Below are positions 7,361-14,729 of a stretch of DNA of 14,729 nucleotides, in pieces. A program made the position numbers and the translations under genes. The notes beneath the pieces were generated by a model. That model was not told the origin of the DNA. It saw nothing but the letters and a program-made list of their open reading frames with translations, and ran no database searches. The stretch spans positions 1,986-16,714 of the forward strand of contig PKSZ01000607.1 of assembly GCA_002869425.1 (NCBI GenBank). The letters run 5' to 3'. This DNA is from Marinilabiliales bacterium. GTDB taxonomy: Bacteria; Bacteroidota; Bacteroidia; Bacteroidales; BM523. Position 1 is the stretch's first letter; each line of letters opens with the position of its first letter.

Positions 7361-8434
7361 CTAATGGTTAGAATTTGCATGGAACTCTTTTTTCAATCTC
7401 TGGAATAGTTCTTTGACTGTTGTCATTGAATTAATTTTATAACCATTAGCACCACTGAATGCAAAACCCGAATCAAAATCACCGTAAAAGGCAGATAGTA
7501 AAGCGTCGGCAATACAGAAATTGGTAGTTTTGGGATTGCAGGTTTTTATACAATGATATTTGCATTTGGTTGGTCTCTTTTCACCGCGTTCTGCGGCATT
7601 TAGGAATTCATTCCCAATTGCTCTTCCAGGAAGCCCGACAGGACTTTGTAAAAGTTTAATATCCCCTTCTTTTGCTTCAAAGAATGCATTTTTAAATTTA
7701 TCCGATGCATCACATTCCTTTGTGGAAATAAAAATAGTTCCCATTTGAATAGCAGTTGCACCAAGCTCAATAAATTCACGCATTTTGGCACCTGAATCTA
7801 TTCCTCCGGCAGCAATTACAGGAATTTCCCTGTTGTGTTTTGCCGAAATTTCACTGGTTACTTTTAGAACATCTTGTAGCAGGTCTTTTAGATTGTGATT
7901 TTGCGTTTCTAAATCTGATAATTTATATCCAAGGTGACCACCTGCTTCAGGTCCTTCAATTACAAATGCATCGGGTATGTAGTTGAAATTTTGTATCCAT
8001 TTGTTAGCGATAATCTCTGCGGCACGTCCGGACGAAACAATAGGAACCAGTTTGGTCTTGCTTTCTTTAATTTTGTATTTCGGTAAATCCAGAGGTAATC
8101 CTGCGCCGGAAAAAATAATATCTATATTTTCTTCAATGGAGACTTTAACCAATTCGCTATAGTCTGTTAGTACAGACATGATATTTACGGCCAATACACC
8201 ATTGCTTAGTTGACGAGCTCTTCTGATTTCGTGGATCACTCCATCAATATTACTTTTTCTGATGTCTTTATTTGAATTTCCATTCAGCATTCCTGCCCCA
8301 ACAGTAGCAATTGTTCCAATACCTCCTTCATTCGCAACAGCAGAAGCAAGTCCGGATAAAGACACACCAATGCCCATTCCTCCTTGTATTATTGGAACGG
8401 GTATTTTTAAATCACCTATAAAAAATTCTTTCAA
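7361..8434 (-). CDS. FMN-dependent nitronate monooxygenase / FabK-like oxidoreductase
   Basis: The 357-aa TIM-barrel flavoprotein belongs to the 2-nitropropane dioxygenase/NMO family, which also contains enoyl-ACP reductase FabK. Visible motifs are IIQGGMGIG (residues 15-23, FMN-binding N-terminus), EGPEAGGHLG (160-169, with His167 at the position of the family's catalytic histidine), AAGGI (208-212) and QMGT (230-233) for FMN phosphate, and SPVGLPGRA (264-272). A cysteine set (C291, C295, C299, C307) follows, as in a clostridial/Bacteroidota subgroup. The start is TTG at 8432-8434: an in-frame TAA sits two codons upstream and the next Met is inside the GGMG motif. It lies 36 bp after the NYN gene on the same strand, so co-transcription is likely. 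The substrate (nitronate, enoyl-ACP or other) cannot be fixed from sequence. Confidence 0.9.
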   Translation of the reverse strand: MKEFFIGDLKIPVPIIQGGMGIGVSLSGLASAVANEGGIGTIATVGAGMLNGNSNKDIRKSNIDGVIHEIRRARQLSNGVLAVNIMSVLTDYSELVKVSIEENIDIIFSGAGLPLDLPKYKIKESKTKLVPIVSSGRAAEIIANKWIQNFNYIPDAFVIEGPEAGGHLGYKLSDLETQNHNLKDLLQDVLKVTSEISAKHNREIPVIAAGGIDSGAKMREFIELGATAIQMGTIFISTKECDASDKFKNAFFEAKEGDIKLLQSPVGLPGRAIGNEFLNAAERGEKRPTKCKYHCIKTCNPKTTNFCIADALLSAFYGDFDSGFAFSGANGYKINSMTTVKELFQRLKKEFHANSNH

Positions 8435-8470
8435 ACCTACTTATTACTGAGTTATGATTACTTGTTCAAA

Positions 8471-9208
8471 TTAGCTGGACTTCTTCCGAACATATATTAA
8501 TTTATACTTACCGCCAGGGCTTTCCCGTTGGTCGATTTCTAATTCTTTAATGGAATCCATTAGTGGGGTTAGCTTGTAAAAACCATAGTTTCTCGGATCA
8601 AAATTGGGTTGCTTTTTTTGCAATAAGCTCCCAACATCACCTAAAAATGCCCAGCCATCCTCATCTGCCAGATCGTTTATTGTATTATATATTAAATTAA
8701 TAACTTTTGGCGTGATTTTTTCAATGCTTTCGTTGTTATTCTTGTCTTTAGCTGGGTTATCACTTTCAGAATCATTTTGTTGTTTAATGATTTCTAAATA
8801 AATGAATTTATCACAGGCAGCAATAAATGGCTCGGGTGTTTTTCTTTCGCCCATGCCAAAAACACTCATGCCTGCTTCTCTCAGCCTGGTTGCAAGTTTT
8901 GTAAAATCACTATCACTGGATACAAGGAAAAATCCATCAACTTTGCCAGAATATAATACATCCATGGCATCAATTATCATTGCTGAGTCTGTAGCGTTTT
9001 TGCCTTTTGTATAACTGTACTGCTGAATGGGAACAATTGCATTTTCTAGGAGTATGGTCTTCCATTTGTTGAGGCTTGGTCGAGTCCAGTCGCCATAAAT
9101 CCTTTTGATGGTTGGATTGCCATACTTTGCAATCTCAGCCATCATCTCCTTTATGTAGGAGGATGGAATGTTATCACCATCAATAAGAATCGCTATTTTT
9201 ATATCCAT
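8471..9208 (-). CDS. NYN/LabA-like (DUF88) putative RNase with OST-HTH-like C-terminus
   Basis: The 245-aa cytoplasmic protein has no signal or membrane segment. Residues 4-140 are a NYN (PIN-like) domain. 'ILIDGDN' supplies Asp10 and Asp12, 'NATDSAMIIDAMD' supplies Asp74 and Asp80, and 'VSSDSDF' supplies Asp99 and Asp101; these are the acidic residues that bind metal in this nuclease fold. A low-complexity linker (~145-165, Asp/Asn/Lys/Ser) leads to residues ~167-243, which fit an OST-HTH/LOTUS RNA-binding domain ('GWAFLGDVGSLL', 'FDPRNYGFYKLTPLMDSI'). All key acids are present, so it is probably active on RNA, but its target is unknown. ATG 9206-9208 directly precedes the first beta strand. 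It is the first gene of a likely two-gene minus-strand unit. Confidence 0.9.
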   Translation of the reverse strand: MDIKIAILIDGDNIPSSYIKEMMAEIAKYGNPTIKRIYGDWTRPSLNKWKTILLENAIVPIQQYSYTKGKNATDSAMIIDAMDVLYSGKVDGFFLVSSDSDFTKLATRLREAGMSVFGMGERKTPEPFIAACDKFIYLEIIKQQNDSESDNPAKDKNNNESIEKITPKVINLIYNTINDLADEDGWAFLGDVGSLLQKKQPNFDPRNYGFYKLTPLMDSIKELEIDQRESPGGKYKLIYVRKKSS

Positions 9209-9376
9209 AAAAAGACTTCTTAATTACAAATCGAGTAGTTCTTAAATAATTTATTAATCTAAGCTTTCCTTTTTTGTTATTGTAATAAGACCAATTTCAG
9301 CAGATTTTATCTTTATTAAGGTCTAAAAATTCCTTTTGGTTTAATTATTTCGATTCTAGTCTGATAAAGTCAATCT

Positions 9377-9506
9377 ATGAACAAAGGTAAAAAGATTAAG
9401 CTAAAAGCAATCTTTTTATTCCTGATTAAGTCTGTTTTCTTTTACCTGCAAAAAGGATAATGATCAAAACATGCTGTGTGTAAATTACTGGAAAACATTG
9501 TTTTAA
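9377..9506 (+). pseudogene. Possible decayed lipoprotein N-terminus
   Basis: ATG 9377 opens a basic then hydrophobic segment (MNKGKKIKLKAIFLFLIKSV). Adding one base shift in a T-rich run (~9438-9443) gives FTCKKDNDQNML, which resembles the Cys-Lys-Lys-Asp-Asn start of mature Bacteroidota lipoproteins. The shifted frame stops at 9504-9506. I read this as the relic of a lipoprotein gene whose body is gone. It is short and A/T-rich, so chance resemblance is possible. The flanks 9209-9376 and 9507-9711 show nothing recognisable. Confidence 0.4.
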
Positions 9507-9736
9507 CAGTCATTACAGTGTCAGTTAATTTTTCCAAAATAGTTGTAAAAATTACTGCAATACGTAATACGAACAATGCCCATAGCATTGAACGATAATG
9601 ATAAGTTTCATTTTGGAGCGTGAATATAATATTTTAGTATTGGAGAAGCCATTTCACTTTTACTAATGCCCGCTTTATCGTGTCTTGCACTTAAGACTGA
9701 ATATTTCGTTGAATTGAAATTTTGTTGTTTTCACTT

Positions 9737-9880
9737 ATACAATATCACGTCACATTCATTCAAAATTAATAGGAATGAATTACCATCAGTGATGTATATT
9801 TTCCGACTCCTAAACGACAAGAATAAACAGTTTGGCGATGGTATATTGATTGTACAAAAAGAAACAATCTTTAATATAAG
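9737..9880 (+). pseudogene. Copied fragment of a T9SS sorting-domain tail
   Basis: Bases 9737-9859 align without gaps to 6878-7000, the last ~40 codons of the 1604-aa gene, with nine differences (about 93% identity by eye). Weaker similarity continues ~20 bases past the stop. The translated tail is NITSHSFKINRNELPS then VMYIFRLL, so the reading frame is intact, but the stop codon TAA has become AAA and there is no upstream gene body, signal peptide or YPNPF motif. A 101-codon frame through it (9666-9971) is therefore not a credible gene. Confidence 0.88.
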
Positions 9881-10007
9881 CTGGTATCTTTTTCTTCCCG
9901 TTTCATTTTATAATTGTTATTTATACAGCATTGTGTTTTTCAACACTTTTGGCGTATTTTATGTGTTGTAACAAGCTGACTATTTGCTGTATATTAAATT
10001 CCACGAA

Positions 10008-10036
10008 TTTGTTGTCTGGAAAAACACATACTTATG
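10008..10036 (+). promoter_or_regulatory. Candidate Bacteroidota-type promoter for the 1046-aa gene
   Basis: TTTG at 10008-10011, a 17-base spacer and TACTTATG at 10029-10036 approximate the Bacteroidota consensus TTTG-N17-21-TAnnTTTG (7 of 8 at the -7 box). The inferred start of transcription would lie about 50 bases upstream of ATG 10093. Such motifs occur by chance in A/T-rich DNA. Confidence 0.3.
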
Positions 10037-10092
10037 GGAAACGAAATTGATAATATTTTGTCTAGTCTATAAAACCCAAAAAATTCAAAATT

Positions 10093-13000
10093 ATGAAACG
10101 GAGTAAATTTTTTTATTGGAAATTATTATTAATTGTTGCCATAGTCTATGCTACTGGACTTTCAAAGCAAGTTTTTGGTCAAAACCCTACGGGAGTTTGC
10201 GAGGTGTTACAACAACCCTGTACCGATGATGGTGTACTGGTTGTAACAATTACTTCAGGAATGACATTGCCCTTAACATTTCAGTATAATGGTTTACAAT
10301 CAATTACTCATTCTGATATAAATTCCTTCACAGATACTTTATTCCAAATATCAGCGCCTGGACCCTATTCTGTACATGTTACAGATGGAGATGGAAATTA
10401 CTTGTACCTGAATACAGGCCTCGTGTCACCATTTCAGTGGGACTATTATCAGGATATTGTCAACCCGGTTTGTCCGGAGACAATGGGTACTGCTACAATA
10501 ACTATAAATTCGGGAATGCAACCAGCTTCCGTAGAATGGTATGAATCAGATCAAATTGATTATAGCCTTGGTGACTATGTGGGTACAGGAAATCCTATGT
10601 CTTTGGGCCTGGGATGCTATTCTGTTATCGTAACCGATGAAAATGGCTGTTCAATGATTTCTGCTAGTTACGATACAAGTCTATGTATAGAAGCAGAATC
10701 AAGTATAGATTTTTCTGTTGTCACAACGGAAGCTAACTGTACAGATGGAACAGCAACCATTGAGAATATAAGCGGAGCTGTTGCCCCATGCACTTATCAA
10801 TGGCAAAATGGCGCAAATACGGCAAGTATTTCAAACCTTTCTGAGGGCTATCAATATGTAACTGTATACGATGCACAGGGCTGCTCTAAAACGCAGTACT
10901 TCAATATAATTCAAGGAGTGGATATAGATGTTAATATGGTTGCAACATCTGCTACCTGTCAGGAGAATGATGGTAGTGTAATTTCATTTGGTTCAGGAGG
11001 AATTCCACCTTATTCATACAGCTATAGTAACGGTTGCCTGGAACAGGAAGCAACCGGTTTAACTGGAAATAGCTCTATTCGGGTTACAGTAACTGATGTT
11101 AATGGATTTAGAGAGAATGGTTACAAATACATACAAAGCTCAACCCCTATTTCTGTAAGTACATTAGTAAACCCTAGTCTATGCACAGCACCAACCGGGG
11201 ATGTTACATTGAGTATAAGTGGAGGTACAGCACCTTATACTATTTCATGGGCTGATTTTCCTGGATTGGACACTGATTATTTAGATAATCTGGCTGTGGG
11301 AATTTATGCCTTTACTGTTACAGATGCTGTAGGTTGTATGCGTACGGGTTCAGTAAATATTTCTTCAGATTCGTATATAAACGCATACATTTATACAGGT
11401 TCAGAAACTTGCGGTCAGAATGATGGCTATGCGTATATCAATGCATATACAGATGAATATCCATTGACTTATGAATGGAGCTCAGGACAAACAGTTAGTA
11501 ATATTGACGATCTTGAATCTGCTTTTTATACCTGTACCATTAGCAATGCCGTTGGATGTTCGGTAGTGAAAAGTAAAAGTGTAAATGTTGTTCCTGGTTA
11601 CCAGATTACAGGAGTCGTTACTGATGCTTCCTGTATATTTAATGAAGATGGAAGCATTTTGGTTAATGTGGTTGGCAGTACGGGTCCGTTTACCTACAAT
11701 TGGACCAATGGAGAAACAACAAGTAACTGCACAGGTCTTGCTACAGGTTCGTATAATTTACATGTGGTTGATGCCAATGGTTGTCATGCAAACAAATATT
11801 TTCATGTAGGTTATGATGAATCAAATGATGATTGTTACTGTACAATTACAGGAACCGTATTTGCTGATCTCAACGATGATTGCCTGGAAGGAGTTGGTGA
11901 AGAAGGGATTGAAAATATTATGATGCATTGTAGTTCTATGGGGTATTCCTATACTGATGAAGAGGGAGTTTATAGCTTTATTGTCCCCACTGGAAATTAT
12001 GAGATATCTGAGCAAGTGCAGGCATATTATCCATTGGCATCCTGCCAGGATAATAATATTCAGTTAAGCGTTACTGCCTCAAGTGGTTGTGTGGAAACAC
12101 TGGATTTTGCAAATGCAATTAACCCAATACACGATATGCAGATTCTCAGAACATATGTAAACCATCCCATCCCGGGATATGAGTATGCCCAACGTCTTGT
12201 CGTGAAAAATAATGGAACTATTGAAGAGCCTGGAATCGTGTTAGGATTCGGACATGATGGTCAGCTCGCATATACCAACAATACACCATTGGCATATAGC
12301 CAGATTGATCAGGCTCAGTTTCCTGATTGGTATAGTGTAACGTCTGGTTTTCCAACACTCCAGCCTGGTGAAGAAAAAATAATGGTTACTAATTACCATG
12401 TTCCATACACAACACCGTTAAACACAATCGTACAGTTTTTTGATACGGTTACATACCAGGCTCCTTTATCAGATTGGTTGATTGATTATTCACCATGGAA
12501 CAATGTGCAGCAATACAATGACATTGTAATTGGCTCTTTTGATCCCAACTGTATTGAAGTAAGCCCAAGGGGAACAGGTACTCCCGGCTTTATAACTGTA
12601 GACGATTCAGTGCTAACCTATGTAGTTCATTTTCAGAATACAGGAACATGGTATGCACAAAATATTTATGTTATGGATACACTGGATTCCGATCTTAATA
12701 TAGAAACTGTTGTTCCTGGTTTTTCTGATCATGATTACACTGTTACTATGTCTGAAGACGGGGTGTTAAGGTTCGATTTTGAAAATATTATGCTTCCACC
12801 GGAAAGTTATGGCGAAATTGAGAGTTCAGGAATGTTTACATATTCTGTTAAGTTAAAGGAAGGCCTGGATGTGGGTACTGAAATTCATAATACAGCTGCA
12901 ATATTTTTTGATTTTAACAGTCCTGTTATAACAAATACGGTTGTAAATACAATAACCGACACATTACTTACAGTGGAAAAAAATCTTACAGAACAGAATG

Positions 13001-13233
13001 TAATTGTTTATCCAAATCCAATGAATAACTTATTGAATATAAGGAGTGAACAGGGTAGTATTCTGAATAGCGTTGTATTGTACGATCTAACAGGACGGGT
13101 AATAGAGCAATTCTCAAATACAAATACAGAACATTATGTAATCAATACAGAACAACTAAGTCCAGGTATTTACCTTGTGGCAGTTACCTTAGAATCAGGA
13201 AAAACAGATTACCAAAAAGTGATTAAGCGTTAA
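10093..13233 (+). CDS. T9SS surface protein: SprB-like repeats, SdrD-B-like, DUF7619-like, sorting domain
   Basis: The 1046-aa protein has a signal peptide (MKRSKFFYWK, hydrophobic core, cleavage near VFG|Q, residue 29). Residues ~31-575 carry about seven SprB-type modules of 70-90 aa ('GG.PPYSYSYSNG', 'GTAPYTISW', 'YNWTNGETTS', 'VTVTDxxGC'). Residues ~581-650 are an SdrD-B-like domain (TGTVFADLNDDCLEGVGEEG, then GVYSFIVPTGNYEI). Residues ~680-955 form a DUF11/DUF7619-like region ('SFDPNCIEVSP', 'LTYVVHFQNTG', 'IFFDFNSPVITN'). Residues ~968-1046 are a T9SS type A sorting domain (VYPNPMNNLLNI, YDLTGRVIEQF, LSPGIYLV). This order is standard for Bacteroidota gliding or adhesion-type surface proteins. 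It stands alone between a long leader and a terminator. Adhesin function is inferred; no enzyme motif is seen. Confidence 0.92.
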   Translation: MKRSKFFYWKLLLIVAIVYATGLSKQVFGQNPTGVCEVLQQPCTDDGVLVVTITSGMTLPLTFQYNGLQSITHSDINSFTDTLFQISAPGPYSVHVTDGDGNYLYLNTGLVSPFQWDYYQDIVNPVCPETMGTATITINSGMQPASVEWYESDQIDYSLGDYVGTGNPMSLGLGCYSVIVTDENGCSMISASYDTSLCIEAESSIDFSVVTTEANCTDGTATIENISGAVAPCTYQWQNGANTASISNLSEGYQYVTVYDAQGCSKTQYFNIIQGVDIDVNMVATSATCQENDGSVISFGSGGIPPYSYSYSNGCLEQEATGLTGNSSIRVTVTDVNGFRENGYKYIQSSTPISVSTLVNPSLCTAPTGDVTLSISGGTAPYTISWADFPGLDTDYLDNLAVGIYAFTVTDAVGCMRTGSVNISSDSYINAYIYTGSETCGQNDGYAYINAYTDEYPLTYEWSSGQTVSNIDDLESAFYTCTISNAVGCSVVKSKSVNVVPGYQITGVVTDASCIFNEDGSILVNVVGSTGPFTYNWTNGETTSNCTGLATGSYNLHVVDANGCHANKYFHVGYDESNDDCYCTITGTVFADLNDDCLEGVGEEGIENIMMHCSSMGYSYTDEEGVYSFIVPTGNYEISEQVQAYYPLASCQDNNIQLSVTASSGCVETLDFANAINPIHDMQILRTYVNHPIPGYEYAQRLVVKNNGTIEEPGIVLGFGHDGQLAYTNNTPLAYSQIDQAQFPDWYSVTSGFPTLQPGEEKIMVTNYHVPYTTPLNTIVQFFDTVTYQAPLSDWLIDYSPWNNVQQYNDIVIGSFDPNCIEVSPRGTGTPGFITVDDSVLTYVVHFQNTGTWYAQNIYVMDTLDSDLNIETVVPGFSDHDYTVTMSEDGVLRFDFENIMLPPESYGEIESSGMFTYSVKLKEGLDVGTEIHNTAAIFFDFNSPVITNTVVNTITDTLLTVEKNLTEQNVIVYPNPMNNLLNIRSEQGSILNSVVLYDLTGRVIEQFSNTNTEHYVINTEQLSPGIYLVAVTLESGKTDYQKVIKR

Positions 13234-13260
13234 GAATATTTCCTTATTATCGATTTTATT

Positions 13261-13292
13261 AACCGTTGCTGATTTTCAGTAACGGTTTTTTT
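13261..13292 (+). terminator. Rho-independent terminator after the 1046-aa gene
   Basis: Arms AACCGTTGCTG (13261-13271) and CAGTAACGGTT (13277-13287) pair over 11 bp with one G-T wobble around loop ATTTT, followed by TTTTT. It sits 28 bases after the stop codon and separates this gene from the TPR gene. Confidence 0.9.
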
Positions 13293-13345
13293 ATGTCGAA
13301 TTCAAAAACACATACAATCCAATTTCTTTAAATCTCTAATTGACA

Positions 13346-14729
13346 ATGAAAAATAGTATATTTGAAAAAAGTCATTTGATGAAATTCATTCAGCTTACTT
13401 TAATAAGCCTGTTTCTCTTTTTGTTCAGTCATTTTGGATTTAGCCAGGATCAGATTATTGATTCTTTGCTCGATGTTGCTCAAAATGCCAAACACGATAC
13501 AACACGCATAAAAATATATATTCACATTGGTGATCTTTTTGAATTTGACATCCCGGATACAGCGGCAACCTATTATAAGAAAGCAAGAGCTTTAGCACAT
13601 AAACACGTGCAGGATAGCATTGATATTTCTGAAAAGATCTGGTATCGGTTTTTATCTCTTGAAAATACAGCCTTAAGATATCAGGGAATTTTATATTACA
13701 GGAAAGGTGATTACAGCAATGCTATTGATTATTTTGAGAAAACACTTCAGGTTTCAAAAATGTTGAGTGAATCATCCATAGAAGAATATGCAATGGATGG
13801 AATTAATGGAATGTCAATGTGTTACACAAACATTGGAATCATTCATAATTCTCAGAATAATCATGAATATGCTATAGATTATTATAACAAAGCCCTGGAA
13901 ATATATGACAAGCTTGACAATAAACTTGGCATAAGTCAGTGCTATACAAATATAGGAAATGTGCGTTTTGGACAAGAAAAATATGATGAGGCTATTGAGT
14001 ATTATGAAAAATCAATAGATATCTCTGAAGAAATAGGCGATAACAATGGATTATTGGGATGCTACAATAATATTGGTGCCATCCATATAGAACTTGGAAA
14101 TTATACTGAAGCCATTGATTATTTTGAAAAAGCATTGAAAATTGCAGAAGAGCTAGGTGTAACAAGTAGTATGGCAATTATCAATGGAAACATTGCAAGT
14201 ATTCATATTGAAATTAACGATTCAACAAAAACATTAACAGAGCCAGAACGAATTTATCATTACAATCAAGCCGTTAAGTATGCTTCAAAGGCAATGGATA
14301 TAGCTGTGGATATAAATGCTCCAATACGAATATATTGGGCAGCAAACTATCTCAAACAAGCATATAAAGGTCTTGGAAATTATGAAAAGGCATATGAGTA
14401 TTCTGAAATTTTCACGGATATGAAAGATACCCTGTTTTCCAATGAGAAAACAGAAGCTATGGCAGAGATGACAGCTAAATATGAGACTGAGAAGAAGCAA
14501 TTTCAAATTGAAAAAATGGAAAAAGAGAAAGAGCTTGATGCCTTGGTTATTTCCAAGCAGAAATTGGTAAATGATCGTCAGAAAACAATCATTATTTCAT
14601 TTATCATAGGGGTGATTATTATACTTGTGTTTTCTGTTTTCTTATATCGCCTGTTTTTACAAAAGAGAAAAGCAAACGCCTTGCTAAAATATCAAAACAA
14701 CGAAATAAACCAACAGAAGGAAGAGATTG
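13346..14729 (+). CDS. TPR-coiled-coil-membrane signalling protein, 3' end off the window
   Basis: The frame from ATG 13346 is open to the last base (461 codons seen). ATG 13379, 11 codons in, gives a cleaner signal peptide (MKFIQLTLISLFLFLFSHFG, cleavage near FSQ), so it may be the true start; a TATATTTG box at 13357-13364 lies between the two. Periplasmic residues ~40-370 hold tandem tetratricopeptide repeats ('YYRKGDYSNAIDYFEKTLQ', 'YTNIGNVRFGQEKYDEAIEY', 'CYNNIGAIHIELGNYTEAID'). A Lys/Glu-rich coiled coil (~372-412), one membrane helix (~414-437, IIISFIIGVIIILVFSVFLY) and a cytoplasmic coiled coil ending EINQQKEEI follow. In Bacteroidota this layout precedes a SpoIIE-type phosphatase, histidine kinase or HTH domain; which one is not visible here. 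Confidence 0.88.
   Translation, partial: MKNSIFEKSHLMKFIQLTLISLFLFLFSHFGFSQDQIIDSLLDVAQNAKHDTTRIKIYIHIGDLFEFDIPDTAATYYKKARALAHKHVQDSIDISEKIWYRFLSLENTALRYQGILYYRKGDYSNAIDYFEKTLQVSKMLSESSIEEYAMDGINGMSMCYTNIGIIHNSQNNHEYAIDYYNKALEIYDKLDNKLGISQCYTNIGNVRFGQEKYDEAIEYYEKSIDISEEIGDNNGLLGCYNNIGAIHIELGNYTEAIDYFEKALKIAEELGVTSSMAIINGNIASIHIEINDSTKTLTEPERIYHYNQAVKYASKAMDIAVDINAPIRIYWAANYLKQAYKGLGNYEKAYEYSEIFTDMKDTLFSNEKTEAMAEMTAKYETEKKQFQIEKMEKEKELDALVISKQKLVNDRQKTIIISFIIGVIIILVFSVFLYRLFLQKRKANALLKYQNNEINQQKEEI

Larger units (their letters stand above)
9712..10057 (+). promoter_or_regulatory. Duplicated leader region, copy B (upstream of the 1046-aa gene)
   Basis: This copy matches the 606-845 leader through colinear blocks at 9712-9739, 9900, 9947-9969 and 10044-10057. 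It is interrupted between the first two blocks by a ~140-bp fragment copied from the sorting-domain end of the 1604-aa gene. Once that fragment is subtracted, block spacing becomes similar to copy A. The region ends 35 bases before ATG 10093. Confidence 0.5.

Noticed and set aside
9382..9411. Minus-strand promoter-like pair (ATTG, 18-base spacer, TACCTTTG) upstream of the NYN gene
   Set aside because: It fits the Bacteroidota consensus roughly, but it lies ~170 bp from the start codon, inside the lysine-rich leader of the decayed lipoprotein, so coincidence is as likely.
9666..9971. 101-codon plus-strand frame containing a sorting-domain-like tail
   Set aside because: Only the middle ~40 codons are homologous to a protein. 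The start, the flanks and the read-through past the original stop are noncoding, so it is reported as a copied fragment.

Overview
The window looks like a chromosomal segment of a low-GC member of the Bacteroidota. Two large secreted proteins end in type IX secretion system (T9SS) type A sorting domains, intergenic DNA is very A/T-rich, and start codons lack strong Shine-Dalgarno sequences. No rRNA, tRNA, CRISPR array or T9SS machinery gene is visible. No named system can be declared new from sequence alone; the most unusual content is a set of recombination and decay scars around the surface-protein genes.

Layout. (1) 1-561: 3' end of an unrecognised gene. (2) 562-897: A/T-rich leader that is colinear in short blocks with the leader of the second surface-protein locus about 9 kb away. 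(3) 898-7001, plus strand: a surface-protein operon. A secreted right-handed beta-helix gene is cut by an in-frame TAA at 1981; its reading frame continues to 2187, where its original stop overlaps (TAATG) the ATG of a 1604-aa T9SS substrate. That protein has six ~80-aa 'DPGEGNG' repeats, 14 Ig-like modules and a sorting domain, and is followed by a strong terminator at 7016. (4) 7124-7358: a frameshifted N-terminal relic of an IS1182-type transposase. (5) 7361-9208, minus strand: a likely two-gene unit, a NYN/LabA-like putative RNase with a C-terminal OST-HTH-like region, then an FMN-dependent nitronate monooxygenase/FabK-like oxidoreductase. (6) 9209-10092: a gene-poor stretch of fragments, with a possible decayed lipoprotein start and a ~140-bp copy of the sorting-domain tail of the 1604-aa gene lying inside the duplicated leader. 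(7) 10093-13233, plus strand: a second T9SS substrate (SprB-like repeats, SdrD-B-like domain, DUF11/DUF7619-like region, sorting domain) with its own terminator. (8) 13346 to the right edge: a TPR-coiled-coil-membrane signalling protein whose output domain is cut off.

How the parts relate. Both surface-protein loci probably make exported or surface-attached modular proteins, and they appear to share an ancestral upstream region. The sorting-domain tail has been copied from one locus into the leader of the other. The nonsense codon in the beta-helix gene should shorten that protein by about 67 residues and may weaken translational coupling to the large gene. The minus-strand pair is unrelated housekeeping or RNA-metabolism content. 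The TPR protein is probably an independent sensor.
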